A DNA stretch of 64,000 nt. It comes from Notamacropus eugenii. Taxonomy: Eukaryota; Chordata; Mammalia; Diprotodontia; Macropodidae. Positions 10,675 through 20,439 of the stretch are shown here, one piece after another (the stretch's first letter is position 1; each line of letters opens with the position of its first letter). The stretch is from the NCBI RefSeq assembly GCF_028372415.1, contig NC_092875.1, forward strand, positions 339,443,123 to 339,507,122. Reading direction: 5' to 3'. Made by a program: the position numbers and the translations under genes. The notes below the pieces were generated by a model that saw only the letters and a program-made list of their open reading frames with translations, did no database searches and had not been told where the DNA came from.

Positions 10675-10930
10675 TATGCTGGGTAGTGCACTGGACTGGG
10701 ATTCATAAAGACCTTACCTTGAACCCTGAACACTTACTGTGTGACCCTGGACAAGTCACTTCATCTCTTTCACCCTCCATTTCCTCATCTGTAAAATAGG
10801 GATAATGTCTGCACCTACCAATTAGGGTTGTTATAAGGATCAAATTAGATCATGGATGCAAAGCATTTTGCAATCTTCAAAGTGCTATTTAAATACATAC
10901 TAATTTCTATTATTATTGTATGATATTGGA
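10675..10930 (+). mobile_element. MIR, near full length
   Basis: GGTAGTGCACTGGACTGGGA, GACCCTGGACAAGTCACTTC, TTTCCTCATCTGTAAAATAG, TTGTTATAAGGATCAAATTA and the tail AAAGTGCTATTTAAATAC. Confidence 0.9.
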
Positions 10931-10939
10931 GAATAATAC

Positions 10940-11230
10940 AGGACAGATTGTCCCAAGAGCTACATCCTGATGTTCCAATTCTAGGCAGTGCTTTAAGATG
11001 TTGGAGAGGTGTTGGAGAGTCCTTCAGGAAGGTATGACTTGAGTCCTGAAGGAAAGATTTGGACATGTGGCAAGATGTAGGAGAGGCATTACAGGATATG
11101 TGGGGTGGCAAGAGCAAAGATTCAAAAGAACAAAGTAGAGTATTTTGAGACAGACAGTAGTGAGTAAAAGTGTTTTACTCCATTCATGCTTAGACATGGA
11201 GAACACAAGATTGGATACATCTATCTCTGA
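10940..11230 (-). mobile_element. L2 fragment
   Basis: GACTTGAGTCCTGAAGGAAAG, GGAGAGGCATTACAGG and GGCAAGAGCAAAGATTC follow the reversed L2 3' region. Confidence 0.6.
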
Positions 11231-11269
11231 AGGCTTAAGATTGTATCTGAATTCACATTTCTCCACCTA

Positions 11270-11785
11270 GAAGGTTCAACAAGTCCATTTCATCAAAGTT
11301 TACTGGATATTTGGAGTCCTATTTCAGAAAATCTAACATAAAACTTATTAACCAGGTGAGTTTAGGGAGGAGTATGTTTCAGGAAGTTTATCCAGTTGTA
11401 GAAGTCATCTCAGTATCTCTTTAATAGCAAGATCTCATTTCTCATATCAGAGTGGCAACATGGCTCCTTTCCTCAACCACTGCCTAAGAAATAAGCATAA
11501 GCATGCCTACATTTATATCTTGAAAAGGATCCCTCTGAAGGTATCAGACTGTACCCACAGCCCAGAAAACCAGAAGGATCCACACCTAAAAGGAAAACTC
11601 ATATTGACCAGAGAGCATTCCATATTTCTTAGAAAGGTGAAAGAAAGGATCCCAATAAAAGGAAGGCAGAGAAAACAAAAAGGAAACATAATGGTTCAGA
11701 ACGTCTCTCCAAAGACTACTCATTCTCTCTGTCTAGGAACCTGATTCTTAAATTGAACAAGTGAACTGCCTATACCCACACCAAT
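11270..11785. other. Intron, nothing recognised
   Basis: No recognisable repeat. The 94-codon plus-strand frame from 11460 has no domain. Confidence 0.45.
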
Positions 11786-11789
11786 GACC

Positions 11790-11972
11790 GTATGGTACAG
11801 TGAAAAGAGCTCTGAAGTCAGACCCTGAGTTCATATCCCACCTCTGATGTTATCTGTATGACTTTACACAAGTCACTTAATTTTGCTAGACCTCAGTTTC
11901 CTCATATGTAAAATAAAAAACTGGTCTGTATGGTCTCTAAGATCTCTTCAAGCTCTCAGTCTATGATTCTTT
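11790..11972 (+). mobile_element. tRNA-derived SINE (MIR/THER1 type)
   Basis: ATGGTACAGTGAAAAGAGCT, ACCTCAGTTTCCTCATATG and the tail GATCTCTTCAAGCTCTCAG with CTATGATTC. Confidence 0.85.
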
Positions 11973-11999
11973 GACAAAGGGACTGTGTTTTAGAACCCA

Positions 12000-12190
12000 C
12001 CAGAAGTTACTCAATAAGAGTATAGGAGACCCAAGTCCTTCTCTCATCTTTTCCATATAAACTAGGGTCAATCATTGCAAGTATCTGTGCTTCAGCTTTT
12101 ACATCGATAAAATGGGAATACTAACCCCTACTTTGTCTCCCTCCTTTGAGAGTTCAGTGAGATAAATGATATGGAAGCCTAAAATCAGTA
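12000..12190 (+). mobile_element. MIR, decayed
   Basis: ATCGATAAAATGGGAATACT and TCAGTGAGATAAATGATATG match the MIR centre and 3' part. Confidence 0.55.
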
Positions 12191-12369
12191 AAAGGGGTGA
12201 TGGTGGTTATCCCAGGAGAAAATGGGAATGGCCAACATAGAGAATGGAGGAAGCCCTTCCAGTGACTCAGGGCCTAAAGTTATGACCCTATGCCAGAGTC
12301 CTAGAATGGCTGTAACCCTGAGGCAAATGTGCATAGCTAGACTAGGTTTGACTTCTCTGATAGGCTAGG

Positions 12370-12650
12370 CTATTTAAAAAGCCGACATCTTTCCCGTGCC
12401 AGTCTCCATGTCCCTTAGCGACTCGTGTCTGCACTGCCTAGAGACGGAGGATCATTTTGCCAAGAGAAGGGAGAGGCCCATCAACATGTCATGTCCACTT
12501 TTTGTCCTTTTTTACGGCATTGTAAAGGCTGAGCAGCTAACACCAGACGTGTAATTCTCAGCATTTAAGATGTAAGTGAGGGCATGCTTGCAAGGAGAGA
12601 CATCTTTTAAAAAGGTTCAGCTCTCTCTATTTTTAACCCTCAGGATGTCA
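12370..12650. other. Repeat-free block, candidate conserved non-coding element
   Basis: No repeat words, retained CpGs (GCCGAC, AGCGACTCG, AGACGGAGG, TTTACGGC, AGACGTG) and AT-rich homeodomain-like words near TGTAATTCTCAGCATTTAA. Conservation is inferred from texture only. Confidence 0.35.
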
Positions 12651-12694
12651 ACAGAATTCTTTCTAATCCAGCAGATATTGAGGCTGACACAACA

Positions 12695-12760
12695 ATGGTT
12701 TTGGATTAACAAATATTTATTAAACATGGACAATATGCCCAGGTACATGTGTGACAGGCA
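12695..12760 (-). mobile_element. L2/L3 LINE tail
   Basis: AACAAATATTTATTAAACAT followed by ATGCCCAGG is the common reversed LINE tail. Confidence 0.55.
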
Positions 12761-12814
12761 CAGGAGAAGGCACAGACCATCTCTTCAAAAGTCATAGAAA
12801 TGAAAGAATTAGTG

Positions 12815-13000
12815 AAGAAGCTGGGTATAGTGGAAGGGACACTGGATTCAAAGATGGCAGATCTGGATTCCACTCATTAGTCTTGTGACTTAGAATGAGT
12901 CATTTCATCTCTTTGGGCCTCAGTTTTGCAATCTATCAAATGAGAGGGTTGTATTCAATGATCGGGAAGGTCTCTTCTAGCTCTAAATCCTATGAGTTAG
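12815..13000 (+). mobile_element. tRNA-derived SINE (MIR/THER1 type)
   Basis: GTGGAAGGGACACTGGATTC, TTTGGGCCTCAGTTTTGCAA and the tail GGTCTCTTCTAGCTCTAAAT. Confidence 0.8.
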
Positions 13001-13288
13001 AGAATAATTAGTGTTTAACAAGGTATTGTTAAGTGTAGAGAACATGAAGATCATTTCACAATACTTTCTATGTATGTCGCCATTTCCCACGCATTGTCTC
13101 ATTCCCGTGAAATGAGAGAGATGAACTATATTTTGGATTCTAGGATTTAGTGACAGGATGCACCTTAGCACAGGACTTGAATTCGAGAGAGAATTGAGTT
13201 GAAATCCCACTTCTAACACTCACTGACTGTGTCCATGGACAAATAACATCCTCTCTCAGCTTCAGTTTTCTTATCCATAAAATGGAGA

Positions 13289-13548
13289 TTATTCTCATTT
13301 GGTCATTTTTTAGTTATGTCCTGTTCTTTGTGAACCCATCTGGAGTATTTTTTTGGCAAAGATACTGGAGTGGTTTTCCATTTCCTTCTCCAGCTCATTT
13401 TACAGATGAGGAAACTGAGGCCAACAGGATTAAGTGACTTGCCCAGGTTCACACAGCTAGTAAGTGTCTGAGGCCAGATTTGAACTCAGGAAGATGAGTC
13501 TTTGTGACTCCTGACCCAGTACTCTATCTGCTGCACCACTTAGCTACC
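13289..13548 (-). mobile_element. Mar1/WALLSI-type marsupial SINE inside a MIR
   Basis: Reverse-oriented full-length copy (TTTTTTAGTTATGTCCTG, GGCAAAGATACTGGAGTGG, GAGGCCAACAGGATTAAGTG, ACTCTATCTGCTGCACCAC). The exact 9-base duplication AAATGGAGA flanks it at 13280-13288 and 13549-13557. Confidence 0.95.
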
Positions 13549-13589
13549 AAATGGAGAAGACAGCAATAATAACAATACCTGTGTGAGGC

Positions 13590-13590
<1 letters not shown>

Positions 13591-13634
<44 letters not shown>
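13591..13634 (+). repeat. (CA)n microsatellite
   Basis: Over 20 uninterrupted CA units after GGCTTA, followed by an ATATATGTGTGTATATAC-type segment to about 13670. Confidence 0.97.
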
Positions 13635-13636
<2 letters not shown>

Positions 13637-13724
13637 AAACATATATATGTGTGTATATACATATATATGAAGAACTTTGTACATCTTAAAGCATTTTTAA
13701 AATGGCTACCATCATAATAAAGTC

Positions 13725-13870
13725 CAACTCCCTCATTTTCCGAAGGAGAAAACTGGGGCCAGGTAAAGCAAAATGACTTGCTCAACATCACACAGGTAAA
13801 AAGTAGATGACCTGGCATGTGGATCCACCTCTTCTGTCTCCAAATCCATTGCTCATTTCCCAATACTATG
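13725..13870 (-). mobile_element. MIR fragment
   Basis: CAACTCCCTCATTTTCCGAA, GACTTGCTCAACATCACACAG and TGTCTCCAAATCCATTGCTC are MIR in reverse. Confidence 0.75.
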
Positions 13871-13964
13871 CTCTCCCCTTAGTTGATGGCTCAGGTCCCT
13901 TCTAGCTCTGATAATCTATGATTCTATGCCCTTCATGCAACGCCTGATAAGCTCATCCCCACTG

Positions 13965-14265
13965 AATAGGTAGGGACTGAATGTGTTCCTTCTTAGAGGG
14001 TGTGATGACAGATATGGGTTCTATGACCAGTGAAGCTCAGAAAGTAGTGAAAGGGAAGAAACCTTGGGCCAAGGGCAAGGTTTCCTGGATGCATTCCAAA
14101 AAATAAGCCGATGCCCTTAAAAGTTGAACTGATCAGCAAGGTCTATGGCCCAGAGCAGGATGTTTTCCATAGGGCTCTCTGGATTTTAGAAGTGGAGCCT
14201 GGAGAGGGGAATGCTTAATTGGAATGAGCCCCTAGTGGTAGCATCTGAGGAACTGTGGCAGGTCA
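13965..14265. other. Intron, nothing recognised
   Basis: No repeat word or exon recognised. Confidence 0.45.
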
Positions 14266-14269
14266 GTCA

Positions 14270-14500
14270 TGTGGGGCAGTGGAAGGAGGATTGAACTGGG
14301 ATTTAGGAGACCTGGCGCTGAGATGTTAATGAGTTATGTGCCCAGGAACAAATCACTTTATTTCTTTGAGCCTCAGTTTACTCTGTAATAATCTGTAAAA
14401 AGTGGGGATGAATACTACCTGTACATCAGAGGGCTATTATGAGAAAAATGCTTTGGACACTTTAAAGTTCACATAGAAAGTGAGCTATTGCTATGTTTTG
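14270..14500 (+). mobile_element. MIR
   Basis: GGGCAGTGGAAGGAGGATTG, GAGCCTCAGTTTACTCTGTA, AAAAGTGGGGATGAATACTA, AAAATGCTTTGGACACTTTA. Confidence 0.8.
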
Positions 14501-14935
14501 AATGGGGAAGGAGAATTTCTCTACTCATGCATAAACCTGGCTCTGCTTCAAGTTAATTTGCTCCCCTCTCACCAGGCCTCCTGTTCTTCTTCATTCCCAA
14601 TTCTGCCCCCACCCAGCTCTTCGGATCCTTCACAAAGGAAGATGGATGACTCTGTGCAATACAGGGGGGCCTCAAGGACTTCCCCACTGCTCACTCCCAT
14701 CATCATATCCTCCCTACCCACCCCAAGCCCACTACTTAGTCAGTAGCAGCCCTTTGATGTCTTGCTATTTCCTCTATAGGGTTTTAGGAGCAAAGCACTT
14801 TGTAAACATTAAAACATGATCAAAATATAAGTTTTATCATCATCATTATTATCTGACCCTCTCCACTGCCAGGTGGGTCAGAGAAAATCTGGAGCTTCAC
14901 AAATCCAGGACTCCATAACGTCTTTCATTTGTGTA
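14501..14935. other. Intron, mostly unassigned
   Basis: Unassigned except for a MIR 3' tail near 14785-14850 (GCAAAGCACTTTGTAAACAT). Confidence 0.45.
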
Positions 14936-14950
14936 ATTATGGGCAAGCTA

Positions 14951-15266
14951 GGGGCAGCTGGGTGGTGCACTGGATAGAGCACCAGTGCAGGAGTCAGGAA
15001 GACCTGAGCTCAAATCTCACCTCAAACACTTGACACTCACTAGCTATGTGATCTTGGGCAAGTCACTTAACCCCAACTGCCTCATCCTGGGTCATCTCCA
15101 GTCATCCTGATGAACATCTGGTCATTGGATTCAGATGTCTCTGGAGGCGAGGTGAGGCTGGTGATCTGTACAGCCCTCCCTCACTCAAAACAAAGTCAAG
15201 TGCAAGTCATGTCATTATTTCTCTGATGACATGGTCTTCTTCAGCAATGAAGGATGAACACATAAG
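14951..15266 (+). mobile_element. Marsupial tRNA SINE (WSINE type), full length
   Basis: tRNA-like head GGGGCAGCTGGGTGGTGCAC, GATCTTGGGCAAGTCACTTA, then a distinctive 3' part: GTCATCTCCAGTCATCCTGA, GATGTCTCTGGAGGCGAGG, CAAAGTCAAGTGCAAGTCAT. Probable target-site duplication ATGGGCAAGCTA (14939-14950) and ATGGGTAAACTA (15267-15278), with two transitions. Confidence 0.9.
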
Positions 15267-15299
15267 ATGGGTAAACTATTGTATCCTTCTAGAAATAGA

Positions 15300-15450
15300 T
15301 ACCAGCTACCATGAACACCTCTGAGACTCAGTTTTCTCATCTGTAAAGTGGGAATGACAATTCTCATCCCACCTACCTCACAGGATTGTTTTGAAGAAGG
15401 GCTTTGTAGACCTTAAAATGCTATAGAAATGTGAGTAGTTATTATTTCGT
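15300..15450 (+). mobile_element. MIR, 3' half
   Basis: GAGACTCAGTTTTCTCATCT, ACCTCACAGGATTGTTTTGA, ATGCTATAGAAATGTGAGTA. Confidence 0.8.
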
Positions 15451-15459
15451 CATCTGTCA

Positions 15460-15685
15460 AATGGTATAATAGCACCTGTCCTCCCTCCCTCTAATGTGAA
15501 TCTTCCCTGATGAGTATCTTTAAGTTCTGTTCAAGTGTAAGGTGCTATTAACTTTTCCTTTGGCAAGACTGGGGAAGGCCCAGTTCTCCAGGGTTCTTTC
15601 CATGACCAAGTCTTAACACTGTCAGGGAGCTCTTTTTGCTCCGAAAAAGTTGTTTAAGTTATCTATATTTTTCAACTAAAGAGGG
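15460..15685. other. Intron, nothing recognised
   Basis: No repeat word or exon recognised. Confidence 0.4.
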
Positions 15686-15689
15686 ACTC

Positions 15690-15895
15690 ATTGTGGTATA
15701 CTGGGAAAACCACTAGCTATTGTTTCCCAGAATCTGGGTTCAAATCTCAGCTCTGCCACTTACTACCTGTGTAATTACTTACTACCCGGGCATATTTATC
15801 CTTTCTGGGCCACAGGCATTCATCTATAAAACAAAGGGGTTGGACTCAGTGACCTCCAACATTCCTTCCAACTCTAAATCAATGATTCTGTGCTT
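15690..15895 (+). mobile_element. tRNA-derived SINE (MIR/THER1 type)
   Basis: GGGTTCAAATCTCAGCTCTG, ACAAAGGGGTTGGACTCAGT, then CATTCCTTCCAACTCTAAAT. Confidence 0.8.
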
Positions 15896-16059
15896 TCAGA
15901 AGCCAGTCCTTGCTCAGAAGGTCAGGCTGGGCCACTCCTGGTGTTACAAGTGCTGGCAATGTTTACTGCCTGGCTTGCAATTTGGATGTTGTTACTCATG
16001 ATACCATATGGCACTTCTTTGTGGACTTCAAGGATCTTCCCAGGTCTCCAATCCTAGCA

Positions 16060-16365
16060 TGAAAGGATATCAGAACTAGGAAGGACCTAAAAAATATCCA
16101 GTACAACCCCTCCCCATTTCAGAGATGAGATAACTGAGGCTCAGAGACATGAAGTGACCCATTTACTCAGGGAATAAATAGCAGAATGCAGATGTGGACA
16201 AAGGCCCCATGATCGTAGATTCAGAGCTAGAAAGAATCTGAGATTGTTGAGTCTGATCCCTTTAATTTTCAGATGAGGAGGCTAAGAGCCAGAGTGGTTT
16301 AGTGACTCAGTCCAGGTCTTTCTGACCCCAAGTCCAGATCCCTAACCACTACACCATCCCTCCCC
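16060..16365 (-). mobile_element. Two MIR copies in tandem
   Basis: First: TTTCAGAGATGAGATAACTG with GAAGTGACCC. Second: TTTTCAGATGAGGAGGCTAA, CCCCAAGTCCAGATCCCTAA, CACTACACCATC. Confidence 0.75.
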
Positions 16366-16689
16366 AAACCAAGAAGAAATATTTGTTAAGTAATAAAACA
16401 AGTTCAAAGGCTATGTTCCCTACCTTTTATGATCTTCTTGTCTAAGTGAGGCCATGACAGAATGGAGAGGGTTTCTCCAAACAAACATCATTTATACAAT
16501 ATTGGCGTGATATGCAAACTCACACCTTAACAAACATGAACAAGTTGATAAGAACTGAAAATCTGGAGGGGCTTCCTAGGGGAGATGGAGGGTGAGCAAA
16601 CCAGAAAGGATAGTGGGACTTGAATGGGCAAAGAGGAAAGGAGTAGACATAGTTTGGTTACTGTGGAAAGATCAACATTTCTAGAAGGG

Positions 16690-16845
16690 ATTCAGAGGAA
16701 GGTGATTCAAATTCCCTTCCCACACTTTTGGGTTATATCCTTTAATTTCTATTGACCTCAGTTCCCTCATTTTTAAAATGACGGAATTGGACCAGATGAC
16801 TACCAAGATCCCATCCAACTCTAATACTATGATTCTATGAATACT
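16690..16845 (+). mobile_element. tRNA-derived SINE, 3' part
   Basis: GACCTCAGTTCCCTCATTTT, GGAATTGGACCAGATGACTA, then CCAACTCTAATACTATGATT. Confidence 0.7.
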
Positions 16846-16929
16846 AGCTCAGAGTTAACAATGTTAAATTTTAGATGTTAATTTTTTCTAGCAGAGACAG
16901 AAAGATACGAGTTATATCCCAGGGATGGG

Positions 16930-17960
16930 AAGCAGGTTTCTATTTCATCAAGCTAGTGGAGGCTTTCTGGAGGAATCTCAAGGACCATTTGAATACTGGT
17001 AGGGTGTTGGCTTGGAAACCTGGGGATCAGGGCAGAGAAGGTTATTCAGAACACAGAGGGTGAATCCTTTGTCTGGAAGGAAAAGGAGAGAAGCTGTCTT
17101 TGGAGCAGGAGGAGACTAGGAAGGGCTCACACACCCAGAATGAGGATTTTGGATCCTCAGTGCAGTGGGACAGTTGAAGGGCAGTGTAGAGGAAAGTGGT
17201 GGGGGTAGGGAGATGGGATAGGTCATTGTCAAAGTGACAGATGGAGAAGATAACTTTGGCAGCTGCACTGTGGGCAGGAGGCAGGGAGTCCAGAGAGGAG
17301 AAGGTTGTGATCATCCAGGAAAAAGATGGCTGAGACTTGGTTTGGATAGTGCCAATGGTGGGGGGCAGGGAGGGGGAGGGGGAGTCCCAGGGACAATGAA
17401 AGGTAAAAAGAAGGATTTGGACCAAGGACTAGAGGAGTAGAGAGAAGGCTATTGAAGACATTGACAAAATGCTGAGATCCTTTTCATGGTGACTTTATCC
17501 ACAAATATTCAGCATACTTCATGCATTTAATAGTAGCCTACTATATGAAAGTTCTCCTAGGGAATGCACAGTCCCTGTACCTGATGAGCACACAGTCTGG
17601 GTGGGGATGGAGAGTCACACACAATAAAGAATCACTGAGGACAGATAAGTTCCTCCCAGGAGTGGTACAGACAATAAATGCTGTAGGATTTCCAAGAAGT
17701 GAAAGTACAGTGCGGTCTAGAGTAGTGAAGCCTTCCTAGAGCATGGACCTTTCAGGATGGGTAGGATCAGGACAGATGGAGAGGAGGGAGGGAGGAGGGC
17801 ATTTCAGGCCAGGAACAGTGTGAGCAGAGACACAAGCTGACAGATCTCTCTTCACCATACCTAGTGTGAGTAGGGAATGAAACATTGGCTCCAGGATATC
17901 TGGGGAGAGTGACCTCTGTAGGCCTGTATTTTGGAGGACAGAGAGCTCAGGGGTGGATAG
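16930..17960 (-). mobile_element. L2 LINE, decayed, probably two segments
   Basis: Long purine-rich run with reversed L2 words: GAGGCTTTCTGGAGGAATCT, GGAAGGAGGGCATTTCAGG-like text near 17795, GGAACAGTGTGAGCAGAG near 17815. Joined pieces 16930-17460 and 17500-17960. Frames on both strands here are chance. Confidence 0.55.
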
Positions 17961-17964
17961 GAAA

Positions 17965-18175
17965 ATTAACTTAGCTTCTATTTACAATGAGTTCACTCCA
18001 GCAGAGTGGGTGACTTCCCCTTAACTGGTTTTTTCCAAAAGTCATACCTATAACTACTGGTTTTCTTTTTCTCATCCCCAAAGGGGAGTGATAGTTCCTT
18101 CACCCCTTCACCTGCCTAAACAGAACCTGGTGTGGGACATCTTTGTACGCTGACCTAAAAAAGTGAAAATTAACC
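17965..18175. other. Intron, nothing recognised
   Basis: No repeat word or exon recognised. Confidence 0.4.
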
Positions 18176-18179
18176 TAGA

Positions 18180-18390
18180 ATAGATTGAATACCTGCTTCC
18201 ACCATGTCACTCTAAGTCAATTTCCTCTTCCTTCCCAAATCATAGATTGTCCTTCAGCCAAATTAGTCTCCTCATCACTCCATGAACATATGTGGTATAT
18301 GCTTTCCTCCAATCACTTGCTCATTTTATTTCATTGTTGGGAATACCCTCCCCCATCTCCTTCTCTGACCCCCAGAAAGGGTCCTTAGAC
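18180..18390 (+). mobile_element. L2 3' UTR fragment
   Basis: CATGTCACTCTAAGTCAATT, AAATTAGTCTCCTCATCACT and GGGAATACCCTCCCCCATCT follow the L2 3' UTR. Confidence 0.6.
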
Positions 18391-18627
18391 AGGAAAGCTC
18401 AAAACATCTATTGGGACTATTTTCAATGAAGCAAAGGTGGCTATACAACTTGGGAGCTTAGTTTATTTGTTTGATTTTTTGGTTTGGGGCTATGATTTCA
18501 TCAGTAAAATGAACAACTGGTGTGAAAATTCACTTTATCTGAGCAAATCAACAACCCAACAGTTTGGTCCTAATAGTCTTAGAAAATTGCCTAAGGCACT
18601 GAGAGGTTTAGAGCCACTTAGAGAGTG

Positions 18628-18735
18628 TGCTGTTATTATTGGTGGTGGTAGTCCTTCGTTCTCATTTTCAAGGAAGACCTGTGATGAGCTCAAGTCTTCC
18701 TGACTCCAAGGCTACCTTTCTAGTCACTGCATCAC
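18628..18735 (-). mobile_element. SINE 3'-end fragment (WSINE-like)
   Basis: GTAGTCCTTCGTTCTCATTTT, AAGGAAGACCTGTGATGAGC and GCATCACTTTGTTG resemble the WSINE-type tail region in reverse; decayed. Confidence 0.4.
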
Positions 18736-18934
18736 TTTGTTGGGCAGGTTGGTGACATAATGGAAATGATGCTTTATAAAGATCAGTCTAGAAGGAGGAT
18801 GTAGCAAATGGTAGAGGGGGAAGAGACAAGAAGGCCAGGACTGGTATAGTACAAGTTTGGAACAACCTTCAACTCACTTTATATGCCAGCCAAAGTACCC
18901 TCCTGTACTCCTTCCCTCTATAACACCAATGCAT

Positions 18935-19350
18935 GAATCTGTAGAAAGAATGCTAAATTTGGAGTCAGTGAACCAGGGATTCAAATCCTCAGTCTACCAC
19001 CTATTGCCTGTGTGGCCTTGTACAAGTAACTGAACCTCTCTAGGCCACAATTTTCTCATCTATAAAAGGAGTGAGTTGGATCAGATCAGAGGTGGGAAAT
19101 TTGCAGCCTCAAGGCCACATGTAGCCTTCTAGGTCCTTGGGTGTGGCCTTTTGACTGGGTCCAAGTTTTAAAGAACAAATCCTTTTATTAAGGAGATTTG
19201 TTCTGTGAAGTTTGGAGTCAGTCAAAGGGCCCCACTTGAGGACCTAGAGGGCCACACATGGGGTTGAGGCCACAGGTTCCCTACCCCTGGCACTAGATCA
19301 TTCTGACAGGTCTTTCTATCTCAAAATCTATAATCCAATGATCTTCCCCA
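18935..19350 (+). mobile_element. tRNA-derived SINE split by a palindromic DNA element
   Basis: Left part to 19086 (GGGATTCAAATCCTCAGTCT, TTTTCTCATCTATAAAAGGA, GAGTTGGATCAGAT). The tail resumes after 19289 with AGATCATTCTGACAGGTCTT and CTCAAAATCTATAATCCAAT. Confidence 0.75.
19087..19289. mobile_element. 203-bp palindromic hAT-like MITE
   Basis: Terminal inverted repeats: left CAGAGGTGGGAAATTTGCAG, right end reading on the other strand CAGGGGTAGGGAACCTGTGG. The inversion continues inward (TCTAGGTCCT...AGGACCTAGA; ACAAATCC...GGATTTGT), so the whole element is an imperfect hairpin. The flanking 8-base duplication is too decayed to be certain. Confidence 0.8.
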
Positions 19351-19439
19351 ATTCCCTGAGCTGTAATGACCCACCTCCTTAGATGATACATAGAATTTTG
19401 TTATGCACTTCACAAATGCTGTTATCATATTATAGTTGT

Positions 19440-19775
19440 CTGTGTTAATATCTTATTTCCTCACTAAACCATAAGCTCTATGAAAGTAGAGACTGCCTTA
19501 TTCATCTTACTATCCCCAGCTCATAGTACAATGCTCTGCATGTGCGAGGTGCCAAAGAAATGCCTATTATATTATTATTCTAAGAGTCTGATTTTTTTTA
19601 TTTTTCTTTTACTACATTTTTTGTGTATACACGTCTATCACCTACAAGCTCCTTTTGGACATGAGTCAAATCTTACTTTTTTGTATCCTCTCCTCCAACC
19701 CATTCCTCCACACACAGTGCCTAGCACAGGACTGAATACATAGTAGGTGTTTAGTTAAATTTTCCTAAATTGAAT
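19440..19775 (+). mobile_element. L2 3' ends, two pieces
   Basis: TAAGCTCTATGAAAGTAGAG with CATCTTACTATCCCCAGCTC, then GTGCCTAGCACAGGACTGAA with CATAGTAGGTGTTTAGTTAA. Confidence 0.7.
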
Positions 19776-19869
19776 AAGCTGGTATAGAATCAACCTGAAT
19801 ATCATCATTATTCAGGCTGAGATGAGCCAACAAAAGTGGGTCAACTTCAGTAAAGCAACTCATTACTGG

Positions 19870-20065
19870 CTTGGGAGGCAATGTGGCAAAGAGGAGAGGG
19901 TGTAGGTCTTAGAGTCAGAAAGACCTGCTTTCAAATTCGATCTCAGACACCACTAGCTGGGTGACAATGAGCAAATCACTTGATCTCCCTAAGCATCAAC
20001 TTCATCATCTGGAAAATGGGGATAATGATGACTGAGCCTGTATGATTATATTATTATGAGATTCA
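19870..20065 (+). mobile_element. MIR
   Basis: AGAGTCAGAAAGACCTGCTT, CACTAGCTGGGTGACAATGA, ATCTGGAAAATGGGGATAAT. Confidence 0.8.
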
Positions 20066-20199
20066 AAGAAGGTGCTGTGTGTACTGTGCTTTGAAAACTA
20101 CCAAGGACCACATAAATGCCAGTTATTGTGCTCATGTTCACTGGCCCATAGCAGTAAGCCCTCTAGCCTGTGAAGTTGTGGTTTCCTTCTATAGAAAAG

Positions 20200-20405
20200 G
20201 AGGTATAGTTCAAGTCAAAAATCTTTCTCCACAAACCTTGATACCTGGCTCCATCACACCATCTCAACTACATTTCTTCTTCCTGCCTAAATTATACCCT
20301 CTTCTTTAGCCATATTGATCTCCTCACTGCCCAATGAACATGTGGTGGATGTTTTCCTCCTGTCCTTTTCTCATTCTGTTCCATTATGGGGAATACCCTT
20401 TGGAG
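20200..20405 (+). mobile_element. L2 3' UTR fragment
   Basis: TCTCAACTACATTTCTTCTT, ATTGATCTCCTCACTGCCCA, then GGGGAATACCCTTTGG. Confidence 0.6.
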
Positions 20406-20439
20406 ATAGCTTTGAGGTTACTTTGGCTGAAAATAGGGA

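Larger units (their letters stand above)
13140..13720 (+). mobile_element. MIR split by a Mar1 SINE and carrying a CA microsatellite
   Basis: The left half (CACTCACTGACTGTGTCCAT, CTTATCCATAAAATGGAGA) stops at 13288. The right half resumes at 13549 with AAATGGAGAAGACAGCAATA, AATAACAATACCTGTGTGAG, and ends after the CA run with CATCTTAAAGCATTTTTAAA. Confidence 0.8.
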
